From Diphasiastrum complanatum (taxonomy: Eukaryota > Streptophyta > Lycopodiopsida > Lycopodiales > Lycopodiaceae): a stretch of DNA of 64,000 bases. The stretch spans positions 22,189,808-22,253,807 of the forward strand of contig CM055111.1 in assembly GCA_029204225.1 (NCBI GenBank), in the 5' to 3' direction. This document shows, piece by piece, positions 39,041 to 57,145 of the stretch; within the stretch, counting starts at the first letter, position 1; each line of letters begins with the position of its first letter. The position numbers were made by a program, and so were the translations under genes. The notes under the pieces were generated by a model. The model ran no database searches, had not been told where the DNA came from, and was given only the letters and a program-made list of their open reading frames with translations.

Positions 39041-40066
39041 TTTTTGAATGCTGAGCAACATAAGCTTCTTGGTGACAAAAAAAACCTTTTTTTTTCTCAT
39101 TTTTACCAAGACTTCCTATCCTAGAGAAAACAGGATACATTGTAAGTAAAAATCATCGATGCAACATGGGAACCTCTCGTAGGTAGTGTATAAATCAAAT
39201 AAAAAAAAAATTGGACTCAAAGGACAGTAACACAGTAATATAGCACGCAGCTATTTTGTTACCCCATGCTTAAAAGCAAAATTTTCAGAGGTAGCCAAAG
39301 ACACACGTTTAACCACAAACATAAAGAAACAAGTGAAACCAACAAAAACAAGGTAAACCCACAAAGATCAGTAATAAATCAAAATCCAAGCTCAAAAGAA
39401 CCAGAAACAGATAGTTAAAAGCAAAAACGAAAAGGAGCAACAAGAAGAACTAAAAACCGGCGAAGAAATAGAAGAAGAGGGCAAAAACTTGGAGAAAACC
39501 GAACCACAACTAACACCAGTCAGAACAACAACACAGAGAACCATCACAACAAGACAAAAAACAAACCAAAAACCCACTACCGAAGCTAAAAAACAAACAA
39601 GCAAACCAAATCCCATTAAACAACCCCCAAGAAAAAGAACAAAGAAGCATAAAGAGCAACAAATCGTCCCTTATCAGAAGCCATGGCAGAACGAAGAAGC
39701 AGGAAGCAACAGCAGGCGCACCACCAGGAGAAAGGCAACAAACAACGTAGCAAAACGGCAAGAAAGAACAATTACTACCCACCAAGCAGTAGAAAGCTAG
39801 CAACCAGAGCCAACAAAGCAATGCAGCACAGAGCCGTATAACACTATGAAAAAAAAAGGAGGTAAAGGAGGAAGACGGCAACATCAACCCTAGCACCACG
39901 CAGCACAGCCCCGGAAACAGCCAGCAAACAACCAGGGAAAGCAAAGAAAAAATAGGACAAAAACCAAAGAGTGAGCAGCACCATCACGCCAACGTCCGCC
40001 ACACAACCCATCAATGCCCAAGAACGCCCATCAATGCCCATGAAAGCGCAACTAGCCACGAAAAGC
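39041..40066. other. Strongly strand-asymmetric segment (T-poor on +)
   Basis: From about 39270 the + strand is built mainly of A, C and G with very little T; the complement is rich in T and G. Open frames on both strands follow from this composition (Lys/Thr/Gln-rich on +, Leu/Cys/Phe-rich on -). It lies downstream of the minus-strand ORF at 40067-41061 and may be the untranslated 3' part of the same element. Confidence 0.5.
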
Positions 40067-41061
40067 CTAGCACAGCCAGCCAAGAAGAAGCACCACGACG
40101 AGGGAGGGAAAAGAGAGAACCAAGAAAAGAAAGGAAGCACAATGCCAAGTCAAAGAAGGAAAAAGAGGTACCAACTCTTCTTGTGGTGCTAGCTCCTGCA
40201 GAATGTCATCTTGATTTTGCTCCTGCTCAGCAACATGCTCTGTTTCTTCTTCTACTTTCCTGCTCTTTTCTGCATTGGACAACAGCTTATATTGGGATGA
40301 CGGAGAAGACATCCTCACCGAGCTTCCTTGGTACTGTCTTGATGATGATGATAATGATGATGATGTCTTCGCTAACGTGGTTGCCTTGATACTTGCATTT
40401 GGGATTCAGCCTCCACTGAAGGGGCTAGCTCTAGCAGTACCGGTGTAATTCTGATGTCTTCCTACATTGTTAACACACCAACATGCATACACAGGATACC
40501 CATCTACAAACCAAGCCTGGAAAACTGATTAATCTTTACTAATTTACAGAATTGCTTAAAAGCAATCTGTCCGAAGGCAATAGGTTCTCTATTCAGGGCG
40601 CTTAGCAGATATCCCATATTCGTATTCGAAATGGTGTACTCTTGCTCCGGTAAGAATATAGAAGCAAGAGCAAATCAAACAAAGCTTTTGAGATTGGGAT
40701 CTCTGATGTAAGAGAGTTTACATCCCCGTTTCTCAAGATAAGCTTCTTCTTGAAAAACTCCGCTCTCTGCGATGAAGTCTAGCTTTGTAACTGGCATACT
40801 GCCGTCCATAGGCAAACCTAAGGCACGACAGTAAAATCCTTCTATAATAATAATTTCTCGATTTCGGACAATGGTGAAAATATGTCCTCCTTCTGTTTCG
40901 CTAAAATTGCGGATCAGCTCATGGCACAAGTCCGTAAGGATTACTGATGAATCGAATTGAAGAAGTCCTTCAATTCGTGCTCTTATAGCCAATGGTTGTA
41001 AAATTGGTAAAACTGGCTTTTTTTTTGGTGCATTTGGATATGATTGCCATGGCGCTCGCAA
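40067..41061 (-). pseudogene. Possible plant-transposon-type protein, one main lesion
   Basis: Starts at an ATG (41061) with MRAPWQSYPNAPKKKPVLPI. It continues with ILTDLCHELIRNFSETEGGH and NREIIIIEGFYCRALGLPMD, then meets a TGA near 40675 and reads on in frame (SIFLPEQEYTISNTNMGYLL) to about 40525. A later acidic, Gln-rich stretch (KVEEETEHVAEQEQNQDDIL) lies near 40200-40290 after a shift. The order 'conserved N-terminal domain with a GLP box, then low-complexity tail' is like the putative plant transposon protein domain found beside large gypsy elements; that assignment is tentative. Confidence 0.4.
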
Positions 41062-41200
41062 TTATAAACCAGCGATGGTGGAAAAGAGCTTGATCGTAAC
41101 AATTCAGAAATTTTTTTGTCCTGGTTGACTGCCGTTTGGTTGGGTCTGTTCTCTTGCTTTCTGCTTCTGTGGTGTGGTTGGGTGTTTGGTTTGTTTTTTC

Positions 41201-41701
<501 letters not shown>

Positions 41702-43036
41702 GTGGTGGGAAACAAAGAGTGTTTACTTGGTTTTTTTTGCAATAGGAAGAAGTTTTGTAGGGCCGCCCTTATCAATTTTAGGTCACTCATTTACTTCATC
41801 ATTAGGTTCCATATAACACTCTTGTGCAGGTATATTGCTTTCTTTAATATTGTTGAATGACATTTTTTAGGCCAATATAATCATTTCAACAAGTATTCAA
41901 ACTTTTTCTACGCTTATGTACTTGTCAATAATGAACATCGCAAGAAATCTTAACACCTAACGATTTTTGTTGTTAGAAGATTTTGGTGAATATTCTTCTA
42001 ATGGATTCCATATGCCAAAAGAGCCTAATGGATATCAGGCGACGGAATCAAGCCGCCAAACTACGCTAAAGAGCATAGACAAATCATAGATAAGGTGTTC
42101 TAGAATCAAAATGTACCGCGAAAATGTACTGGGAAGGCCAATGCCAAAGAAGTCGACAAGTCGCAACGAGCGAAAACAAAGCCCAGTTTCTCACCAACAT
42201 ATCTTATGGTGTGATGAGAATAAAAGCATGTTCGAGATGGCATAAATACTTAGATCTATTTGTATTATAACGTCAAACATCCTTAGAAAGTGCACTGTAC
42301 TCATAAGCCTATGACACGAGAAGTAGAAATAGATCTATGCTCCAATGGGCCTAAAATAAGTAAGGACCCAAAGTAGTTAAAAAGGGAACTTGGTTTCAAA
42401 TTTTTTGTAAACTCAAGTTCTTATGGCACATGGTTTTGGGTGCACCAAAAATCCTAACCCTAGCTTTGTCTATAAGTAGGGATGTGAAACCATTTTTTAT
42501 TCACTTTTCATTGTCAAGAATAGAGATTGAGAGAGAGAAGAGAAGCCTCCTCCTACTTTTTCTTACATTGTGAGGCCCTCTCCTTTTGCTCATCTATGAT
42601 TGCTTGTGGATGAATGAATGCTTGATTGTTGTTACTTAGTCATGATATCACACATTAGAAACATCTTGCTTTCATCCATCTAATCCACAAAGTCACACAT
42701 TAGTAAAATAGGTGTTAGAAATCCCTTGAGAGTGATCATTAATATCCATTAGGTAGGTTTTACTTTCATTGCTCCCCTCCTTTGAGAAGGTGAGCTTCAA
42801 GAGGAGAAGATCTAGAGCCAAAGAAGCCTCGATAGTCCAAGAAGCCAAGATCCAAAAAGATGATCATAACAAAACCAAAATCCCAAAAAGAAATAGAAAA
42901 AGGAAAAAGCATCACCCCCTCATCTAAGCCATTCCACCTTTAGATCCGACACATAGATTGACACCGCTTAGATCCCATCTTAGATCCATAGCTTAACCCC
43001 CTCCCCATTGGATCGAAGCCCATACTACATCGATAC
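41702..43036. other. Non-coding stretch, possible LTR/leader sequence
   Basis: No gene seen. A TATA-like 'tgtctataagtagg' at about 42468 followed by 'gagattgagagagagaagag' near 42525 resembles a plant LTR promoter and leader on the + strand, but neither a PBS nor matching LTR partner was found. Confidence 0.4.
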
Positions 43037-43455
43037 TCATCGGGTTGGAGATCCAAGATCCTTATTGCCCACTTGATAACACTGACTAGGGAGGCACAGA
43101 AAGGGTCCAACATTTTTTTCTCTATGGATTTGAATGCCCAGACAGAAGCGAGCTTCATCCAGATCGGTCATGTCGAACTCAGAGAAGAACATATGTTTAG
43201 CATCCTTCACTAGATTGAAACTGTTGCTGAAAAGGAATGTATCATCGACATACATGGTGATAATAATAAAGGATTGTTGCACTAACTTGAAGTATACATT
43301 AGAATCAATAGTGCTTTGTTCAAAACCGTATTGGATGAGGAATGTGTTGATCCTCTGAAACCAAGCTTTGGTTGATTGATTCAAGCTATAAAGTTTCTTA
43401 TGGAGTTTATAGACATGATGTTTCACGTGAAGAAATTCAAATCAATTAAGATCCA
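43037..43455 (-). pseudogene. Ty1/copia reverse-transcriptase core fragment with intact YVDD
   Basis: Reads VYKLHKKLYSLNQSTKAWFQ, then RINTFLIQYGF, SNVYFKLVQQSFIIITMYVD, DTFLF, and TDLDEARFCLGIQIHRE. YVDD is encoded at 43241-43252. The frame is open from 43426 down past the YVDD box; just upstream the expected preceding residues (QVMKLDLN..FEFLH) meet a stop. Downstream similarity fades. It is a fragment distinct from the copia pieces at 33.1, 36 and 44.1 kb, or a displaced part of one of them. Confidence 0.92.
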
Positions 43456-44074
43456 ATTTCATAACCTGATCTTTGGTTAGAAATAAATCAACTCTGCCAA
43501 TGTTGCTAGTGTAGAAAAATCAACATCTACTCAATGAAAGAAATGCAAACTCAACAAGAACCTGATAAAATATCAAACATATGATATGATGAAGTTGTTT
43601 TCTATACAAAAACAGTAAGCTACTATATTTCACACGTGCAGATCCGAAAATAACATAAAATAAGCATTCTACACACAAGATTGCAAGATCTCACAAATAT
43701 AGTGCACCAATGGATAGATGAACCCAAGAGAACTCATGTATAAGCATGAAGTGAGCCAAGAGAGAGAGAGAGAGAGGGTGTGTCTCTTCCCATGAGTGTA
43801 CAAATATATATAGCAAATCCATGGCTCATTAATGAGTTTGGTTTCCCTCCATAACAAAAACCCTAGCATTAATGTGGACTAGATTCAATGTCTACACCAT
43901 TCAAATTTGTATCTTCTAAAACTTATGGACTACACTTTCCCACACCGTCAAAAAGTGTTTATTCAAATGCTTTTAGACTAATATAACTTTGAAAATTCAA
44001 AATCTAATTCTAATATGAAAATTGGCCTCAATTGCCAAATATACAAATATGACCAAAAAAGCAAAACTAGTTGA
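43456..44074. other. Non-coding stretch between two copia fragments
   Basis: No gene. On the minus strand this lies 3' of the RNase H end at 44075, so it is where a copia 3' LTR would be expected. A TATATATA-like word near 43805 on + and an (AG)8 run near 43758 are present, but LTR borders are not identifiable. Confidence 0.45.
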
Positions 44075-44292
44075 AATTTCTCACACTCCCTCTTCAACTA
44101 GTTTTAGCATAGAATTTGAGAACACTCCAAGTGAAGTCATATGCTTCGAAAACAAGTCCTTTTCCAATGCTTTGGTAAAGATATCAGCTACACATTCCTT
44201 TGAAGAAACATGTTGAGGCTCCACCTCTTTTGCCAAGACTTGCTCCCTCACAAAGTGATATGCCTCCTTAAGTTGTGTTTATTCTAAAGGCT
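44075..44292 (-). pseudogene. Ty1/copia RNase H C-terminus
   Basis: Minus-strand reading KEAYHFVREQVLAKEVEPQH, then VSSKECVADIFTKALEKDLF, then HMTSLGVFSNSMLKLVEEGV and stop. ADIFTKAL is the conserved end of plant copia pol, and KLVEEGV-stop is followed by purine-rich sequence as expected for a polypurine tract. The upstream part is replaced by the gypsy LTR beginning near 44312. Confidence 0.92.
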
Positions 44293-44311
44293 TGGATTTG
44301 AATCCTCGCCC

Positions 44312-44748
<437 letters not shown>

Positions 44749-44749
44749 G

Positions 44750-44760
44750 TGGCGCCGTTG
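44750..44760 (+). other. Primer-binding site, Asp-tRNA type
   Basis: TGGCGCCGTTG is complementary to the 3' end of plant Asp tRNA, as used by Athila/Tat-type gypsy elements. The following bases (TCTAGG) diverge from the full complement, so the match is 11 nt. Confidence 0.75.
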
Positions 44761-45032
44761 TCTAGGAACGAAACACACTCGCTTCGCCGCATAGTTTTCT
44801 TAATCTATTCCTCTCTCTCCCTCTCTCTTTTCTTCTCTCTCACCATTCTTTTTCACCTAAAAAATTGAAATTTTTGGGATTAGATTAGTGTTAGTTTTGC
44901 AGTTTTTTTGAGATTTTGCGATTTTTGTGTTGATTTTCTGTTTGGAATAGTTGTAGGGAGAGATTGTGAAGTGGGAGGATCAAATCCAAGCATCCAATCC
45001 CTTCGTTAATCCATAAAATCCATAAAAATCAG

Positions 45033-45073
<41 letters not shown>

Positions 45074-45150
45074 CAAAATATGTTTTTGGAGGGAAAAAGA
45101 GAGCCAAAATCCCATCAGATTTTGATTTCTCAAAAACCAGTCGACATGAA
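44761..45150 (+). other. Leader region of the gypsy element with poly(A)38
   Basis: Pyrimidine-rich then AT-rich, without ORF. An uninterrupted A38 run lies at about 45033-45070. Confidence 0.6.
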
Positions 45151-45971
45151 TCTTTGCATAGCTGACAGCAGCTCCAGGGTACTATCCTAGACCTGCATAG
45201 AAGCCTGTGAGGGTTAGTTCCCAGCAGATTTTGAAAAAACAGAGAAAAACCCAAAAGAATTCAAAAATCCTTTGTAAAAATCAAAAAGAAAAAAATTCAA
45301 AACTCAAAACTAACCTTTGCAGAGCTCTCTGAAGTTCCATCTTACTCAGACAAGGACACAGAGAAGTCTATGAGAGTTAGATCCAAAAAAAAATGCCCCT
45401 ATGAAGGTTCCCAAGAGCAAAAAGTGGCTTAGAACCTTCTCAGACAACAAATTTTTTAGTTTCCTTGGGAAGTAACCTTCGCAGAGCTCTCTAAAGTTCC
45501 ATCTCACTGAGACAAGGACACAGAGAAGTCTGCGAGTGTTAGATCCCAAAAAAAGTGCCCCTGTGAAGGTTTCCAAGAGCAAAAAGTGGCCTAGAACCTT
45601 CTCAGACAATAAATTTTTTAGTTTCTCTGGGAAGTAACTCTCGCAGATTGGTAAGAAGGTGGATCCGACTCAGATACAAGCACATACCAGCCTGCGAAGA
45701 TTAGTTCCAAGAAATCTCAAAATTTGACAAAAAAAGACCCCAAAAAACTACACTTTTTTCAAGATTTTTTGAGTTTCCTTGGGAAGTAACTCTTGCAGCT
45801 TAGTGAGCAGGTGAATCTGGCTTAGATATCTACAATTGCATACCAGTCTGCGAGGGTTCATTCCCTGGAAATCTTAAAATTTTGCAAAAACACCCCCAAA
45901 AATTGTAACTTTTTCAAGATTTTTTGAGTTTTCTTCGAAAGTAACTCTTGTAGCTTGGTGAGCAGGTAATG
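45151..45971. repeat. ~150-165-bp tandem array (about 5.5 units)
   Basis: Unit starts are near 45151, 45311, 45474, 45636, 45787 and 45940 (truncated). Each begins like 'taactcttgcagcttggtga', has 'agtctgcgagggtta' in the middle and ends 'gagtttccttgggaag'. Units 2 and 3 are the most alike. A related array lies at 63366-63960. The array lies in the leader of the gypsy element, where Tat-lineage elements often carry tandem repeats. Confidence 0.85.
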
Positions 45972-46026
45972 AGAATGATCTATGATTATCTATCAATTTT
46001 TTTTTATATTCATCGCAATACTTTTT

Positions 46027-51417
<5,391 letters not shown>

Positions 51418-51420
51418 ACC

Positions 51421-51451
<31 letters not shown>

Positions 51452-54400
51452 TCTCTCTCTCTTTCTATCTCTTTCTATCTTTCACAGTCTTTCTTAAAAC
51501 AGACAAACAAACACCAACCTCAAACAAACAAACAAAAAGCAAAACAAACAAAAATCAAGCACCAACCTCAAACAATGATCTTCAAGCACTGATCTTGAAG
51601 CACCCTCAAGCACTGATCTTCAAGCCCCCAAGCACTGGTCTTTAATCGCCCTCAATCAGCCTCAATCGCTCCAAAGACGCTCAAATCTGCAAAAAACAAA
51701 GTGAGAGAGAAGGCGTTGAATCGTGCGAATTCGAAGATTGAAACAGACGTCAGAATCTGAGTCCTCCAAATACGTCGGAATCCGAGATCTGTGCCCATTC
51801 AGGCCCAGACAAATGTGCCAAATGTCGTGGACAGGCCTTTTGGCATGCCGACGTGGACGTCCACGTCGGATTACACCTATTTTTTTTAAAAAAATCTATG
51901 ACAGGTCATATCCACGTCTGCAAGTCGGAATCGGACATGTCGGATTTCGACGTGCCTTTCAAAAATTGGCTTCCGCCCATATTTCCCGATCGCCAGACTC
52001 TAATTTTCGGATTTTTTTACTGGGTCGGACCTCATCGTGCCGAATTGCGACGGATTATAAAATTTTTGAGCATACATCGTCGAACGCCCACATTGGAATC
52101 TGCACGTAATGTTATTGTGAAATTTTGCTCATATATTTTGATTAAAAAAAAAAATGACAACCTTCGCTGCAAAATACCATATACATTGTTTCACAGATTT
52201 TATATATTATTTATTTTTGCAGTCCAATACAAATACCAAGCTGAACTTTTGCGAACTGAACGAAGCATTTGCGTATTTTGTTTTTGCCATGTCCGGAGGT
52301 GTCGATGCAGAGCCTCTCCACTCAAAAGGGTTGCCTCATGGTACGTCCTGAAAGATGGATAGCTATGTGGGAGCTAGCAAATTATATTATCTCAACTTGA
52401 GTTATGTTTTTTTAATAAAGAGGCCTCCTATTATTAAGTAAGAATTGGAACTCAAATTTCGTGCTCTTCTAGCCAATGGAAGTTTTTTAGGCATCCAGAA
52501 GTATGGTAGAAGAGGGTAGGTTCTGCTTTAGTCAACTTGGTCTTGGCACAATACTACGGTCATCCTCTCACACTACTATCAAGACTGATCCTCCTAGAAC
52601 AGTACTAAAACTATGACATCCCGCGTCCTTGCAAGATCCACTATTGTTAGGATGCAGAACTCTGGTGCTCTAAGGATTTCATCCAACCGCTCAATCCCGA
52701 CCATGAATATAATTCTTTGGTGGTGGGGTATCTTGAACCCTAGCAAGATAGTAATGATTAGATGCGAAGTACCGTTGTATGGCATGTTAGGTCCAAGAGG
52801 GAGATTGGGACGCATCCCTGCCATTATGGTATTCGGACCATACATGAATTTCAAGGACCCTAATTATTGAAAATATTTCGGATCTTTAGAAATATGATTA
52901 CCTAGAGGGTTTGCTGGTATCTTAGACCTGCTAGACCTGATTTCTTTCAAATCTCTAAATTGTTCTCATCTCTAATGGTGAACTCATGGCGGTGCAATCA
53001 CATAGGTCTAATGTGTACCTAGAATCTTCTCCTAAGTCATATTCTTGGTCTCGATTGGTACTACTGGCTGATCTAGGTGACCGTATCGCTGGTTCTCTAA
53101 GTAGAAGGGGGTGGGCTATATCTTCATGCGTGACAAAGGTGGCTTCTGTCAGATGCCAAAATCTGTCTTCTGTGAGTACATATGCTTCAAAGTAGCTGTA
53201 CTCCCCACAATGTTGTGTTCTACGTAGAGTGTCTCCAGGGTATAGATACTAGTAGAGTTTTGGGGTGGAAAAATAGTAGCATGGAGGTCCTCTCTACCTT
53301 AGCTGGCAGATGTCACTACGTGCAGGTTGGAACTGACCCACTTCCCCCATCATATAGGGTCCAACTCATTTTTGGTGTTATCTCACTTCTAGACCCCTAC
53401 TTTGGTCTTTGAGATTAGGTCATCTGTCCACTAAAGTTCTAGGATTGTTAAGGGTACATCAATTGAAATTTTTCATTTTTTTATTGGACACTCTAGACAC
53501 TGTTCTTTCAAGTGGGGTAGGTAAAGTGAAATGTGGTGAGTACATTACGCGTGCCATCCTATTCACTGGACAGTAGCGTTTCCCAGATTTCGGGTATAGG
53601 TGTTTCACTAGACAATACCGAAAATGGAGTGCATACTTTGCAACTTAACCATGACAGCGTATTTCAACTGTTTCCGGCGGACTACCCGCTCGGGTGTTTC
53701 ATAGAGGTCGGGCCAAGTTAATACTCTCTATAAGCGACGAAAACAGAAAAACGCTTCCAAACTTGACGATTTCATAGAGCAATTTAACTAACAGTTTCAT
53801 AGTATTGAAGCATAAAGTGTAAAAACCCACTCCCTTACTCTTCCACAAAGCATATTGTAATATTCACTTCAATGCAATGTTAATAAAACTTTGCTTCTAT
53901 CGTTCTTGGTTTGTTTAATAAAAAACACGAGAAACATTCAATTCTCTGATGCGCCACATTGCATTTTTCATGCATTACTATAATGCCAACCCAAATTCTA
54001 ATTTGTGCTAAAACAAATCACTACAAAGCTCCCAATTACTCACTCAGTTGAAAGAGCATAACCCCAAAATGCAAACGCATCCAACCTCAAATCTATGTGA
54101 TCTCGTTACAAAAACAAACAATGTAATTTGAAAATAAAACCTTGCTTGCTTTAAAAATGCACATAAAGTTCTCATTTGAAATACAAGTATCTGAAACCCT
54201 ACTCTATCACACCATGGTTTGATTTAAAACAACACACTTACGATAGCCACACTGATGTATTCAAGTTATACGAATGAGAATCAAGTAAAGTAGAAGTTTA
54301 CCTCAATGTGCATAGGTATCTGTAAAGTCGGAGAGATGCTAGTCATGAATGTTTCGGAGATCAAAGCCTGATTCTATCCATATCCAGCTTCACGAAGATA

Positions 54401-57145
54401 GAGCCAAGTGGAAGGATAGAGAGCAATGGTTCACTGGTAGCGATGAAGAATGAGAAACCTTTGCATCCAATTGCTTTGTACCAGCGATGAATAGCAGAAT
54501 AGAATTCACATTCAACCAATTCTCTATTTGTGGTTAAGACGGAATCAACTCTTTGGGAGTGATGAAGGACAGAGTAAAATATTCAATCAGCTCCAAAGAG
54601 TAGCTGACAACAAAGACTCAACCTTCTTTTTGAATGGTGCTAATAACTGAAACACGATTCTCATTGACAATTGTCTGGCAGTAGACGTGCATTGAGAAAT
54701 AATAGGAGTTCACTTGATCGTTGTCATAGAAGTGCAAATGTCTACCACAGTAAAAGTGCGATGTGATTGAATGATAGAAAAATTGCGCTATAGCCTGCCT
54801 CTGGGATCAGTGAGTGATGGCCACAAAAATGGGCTAAAAATTGCCAAAAGAAATGTATTTAATATCTGCCACAGCAAGTGTGATTTGCAATAATGGATTC
54901 ATTGGCCCAAAATGCGCTGGTCCTAGAGGATCATACCAGTGATCATCAAGTGGAGGTCGTGTTGAATGATTCAAACCTTTGGGAAGAATTTATAAACTTT
55001 CACAGATCAAAACATAGAATCTGTCCTGTATACTTTCAAGATTGAGCATCACGATTGTGAATGTTCTCCTTGATTGTTGTGCTCCCGGATGGCTAATCTT
55101 GCTTGGCAAGTGCAAATAACTATAACTACAGTAGAGGGCAGGTAGCAGCTGTGTGGAACACAAGAATAGGCATTGCACAAGTAGCACCAGGTGCACAGGA
55201 GGAGGTTGGCCACATGGCAGAACAACCACAGATCAGGCCGCAGGCAACAGGCTGGTTTTTCCTCTGGAAAAATAGAGGCAAACTTGTAGTAATCCACAAC
55301 CAGGGCGTGATAGAAGCTGCAGGTAGATGTAGTTACAACGATGGGTCAGTGAATCTTTGGACAGTGGGCTCATCTCTTCATAACTGATTCTTGGAGTAAT
55401 GACAACATTCAACTCGAAAGATTGCTCAGCAAGTAGTATTACATGGCCCCTCAACAATGTTTCTCTGATAATGCTCATTAGAACTATATGCACTCTCAAC
55501 ACGAGGGACCTGTCATGAGTATCTAATGTAAATGCAAAGATTGTAATGCTAGCGAGGATGAATCTTTCTCATGATTTCACTTCTCAAAAGTCCCTCAACA
55601 AGTGCATGTCCGACCTATATACAAAAAACTCTCTCAATAAGAAATGGAAGGAATATTATTCATAACCCTATAAGCAACTCACAATGATTCTTCTTCTACA
55701 CTCGACCCACACATAATGAGCAATCAACCCATCCAACCATATACCATGATTCACTCAATCTTCACTAATCAAACACCCCTTCTGCATGTTAAACAACTAA
55801 CGTGGAACTAAAACAACAAAGTAGAACTAATCACTCAACATTCAAACATTCTCAAGCACAACACCCCTCCTAAACACTTAGTTGTAAACACTACGAACCG
55901 TCAATCAAACATGCCATGGGGTAACTAACCTCAAATCTCTCTCAAGCAATTAACTTTGAACAAGTACCTCTCAAAATTTAGCATTCTACGTTCTCAATCA
56001 ACAATCCAAGCACGGGATACAACGAGACCACAAGACACACAAAGTGAAGTTATCTTCCCACATCCCATACAAAGCATTAGTATTGAGCAATAAGAAAGTA
56101 GGCATACCAAATTTCATTCTCAAACTTATCAACCTTCAATCAACAGCCCAAATGCATTCCAAGTCACTTGACTTTTAACTAACTCTCAACAAGTGTAATG
56201 AAACTCTCAATCAACATGGCATTCAACTATCACATCAATATTATCAACTCCAACTATCAAATCATCAACTCACTATCACATTATTATCCAACTATATCTT
56301 AACACAAAGAGTGGCCTCCTTTTATAGTAAATCCCAAGTGTCCCCCTTCAAAATGAGGGTTTGCCAAATTTCATGCCCTTCCAGCCTTCTTTTCCATTTG
56401 TCCAATCCCCATTGGCAAGTACATCAAGTGGCCTCCTTGAGGGTGTACGGGTTGGTGCCATTTAAGGCCCCTTTCCAAAACTAGCCAAGATGCCACTTTT
56501 GTCAGCCGCTAGAGGAGGTATCTACCAAACTTTTCTAGCCTCTAGGGTCTTCTTGCATTTATTATTCAAAAGGTGGTTGAAGACTCTTGCCAACCTCTCT
56601 CTCTCTCTCTCTTGTTAGGTGTCCCCTATTTCCCTCGGTCCTCCATTTCCTTGGCCTTTCATTTGATTTTTTCTTGTAGTATGCACGGCCTGGCTTTTGG
56701 CTTTTGGTTTCTCGGAATTACCGACTGATTTGCGTACTTTGCCCATTTTCCGTAATTTGCCCAATTTTGCTCGTTAGGGTTTCTGCAAGTTTTAAGTATT
56801 GCCCACAATTCACAGCTTGGGTTTTGCCCGATAAATATTTTTCTTTGATGGCTCTTTGACTGGGGTTGACTTTTTTGGCATTCATGACTAGGGCTCCCAT
56901 GACAACACGGTTTTTCTGAAAATGCACTAGGCAACTATATAATAGTAAAACCAACTCTACATGGTAGGATTTTAGCATGGCTATGCCGGCTATTTTTACA
57001 ACTGGCAAAAAAGCCGTAAAATTTATCGCAGGCCATTTCTACGGCCGCAAACTTTTCTCTAGCCTCATTTAGGATGGTCTGGGACCCGATTCTAGGTGGA
57101 CCGACATTTTTGGCTCGGTCTTTACAAAAATTGACCACAAAATAT
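51418..57145 (+). repeat. Long dispersed repeat B, copy B'2
   Basis: Fullest copy, and the inverted partner of 9046-14800. In order: CT/CA microsatellites, CpG-dense palindromic segment, three-ORF block (52613-53412), a part shared with family A (about 53440-53900), the 1.2-kb segment absent from B'1 (54808-56018), a CAACTATCA-rich stretch near 56220-56290, a short (CT)9, and the conserved end 'catgactagggctcccatga' near 56882 followed by 'ggattttagcatggctatgc'. No protein of known type is encoded. Confidence 0.8.
51718..52110 (+). other. CpG-dense segment with a 22-bp perfect palindrome (B'2 copy)
   Basis: Same segment as 14119-14510 inverted. The palindrome (CCGACGTGGAC plus its reverse complement) is at 51848-51869. 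Repeated TCGGA/GACGT words surround it. Confidence 0.6.

Noticed and set aside
39489-39944. Lys/Thr-rich (+) and Leu/Cys-rich membrane-like (-) frames
   Set aside because: They come from the T-poor composition of the segment; there is no start context or known domain.
51723-52362. Overlapping 128- and 169-codon frames in B'2 (also inverted at 13867-14505)
   Set aside because: Two frames are open at once over the CpG-dense segment and differ by ordinary repeat drift. No protein family is recognisable.
55103-55387. 94-codon frame conserved in two B copies
   Set aside because: It starts with TTG, has no upstream ATG in frame, and the few differences between the copies mostly change the amino acid. 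It looks like chance openness in a repeat.
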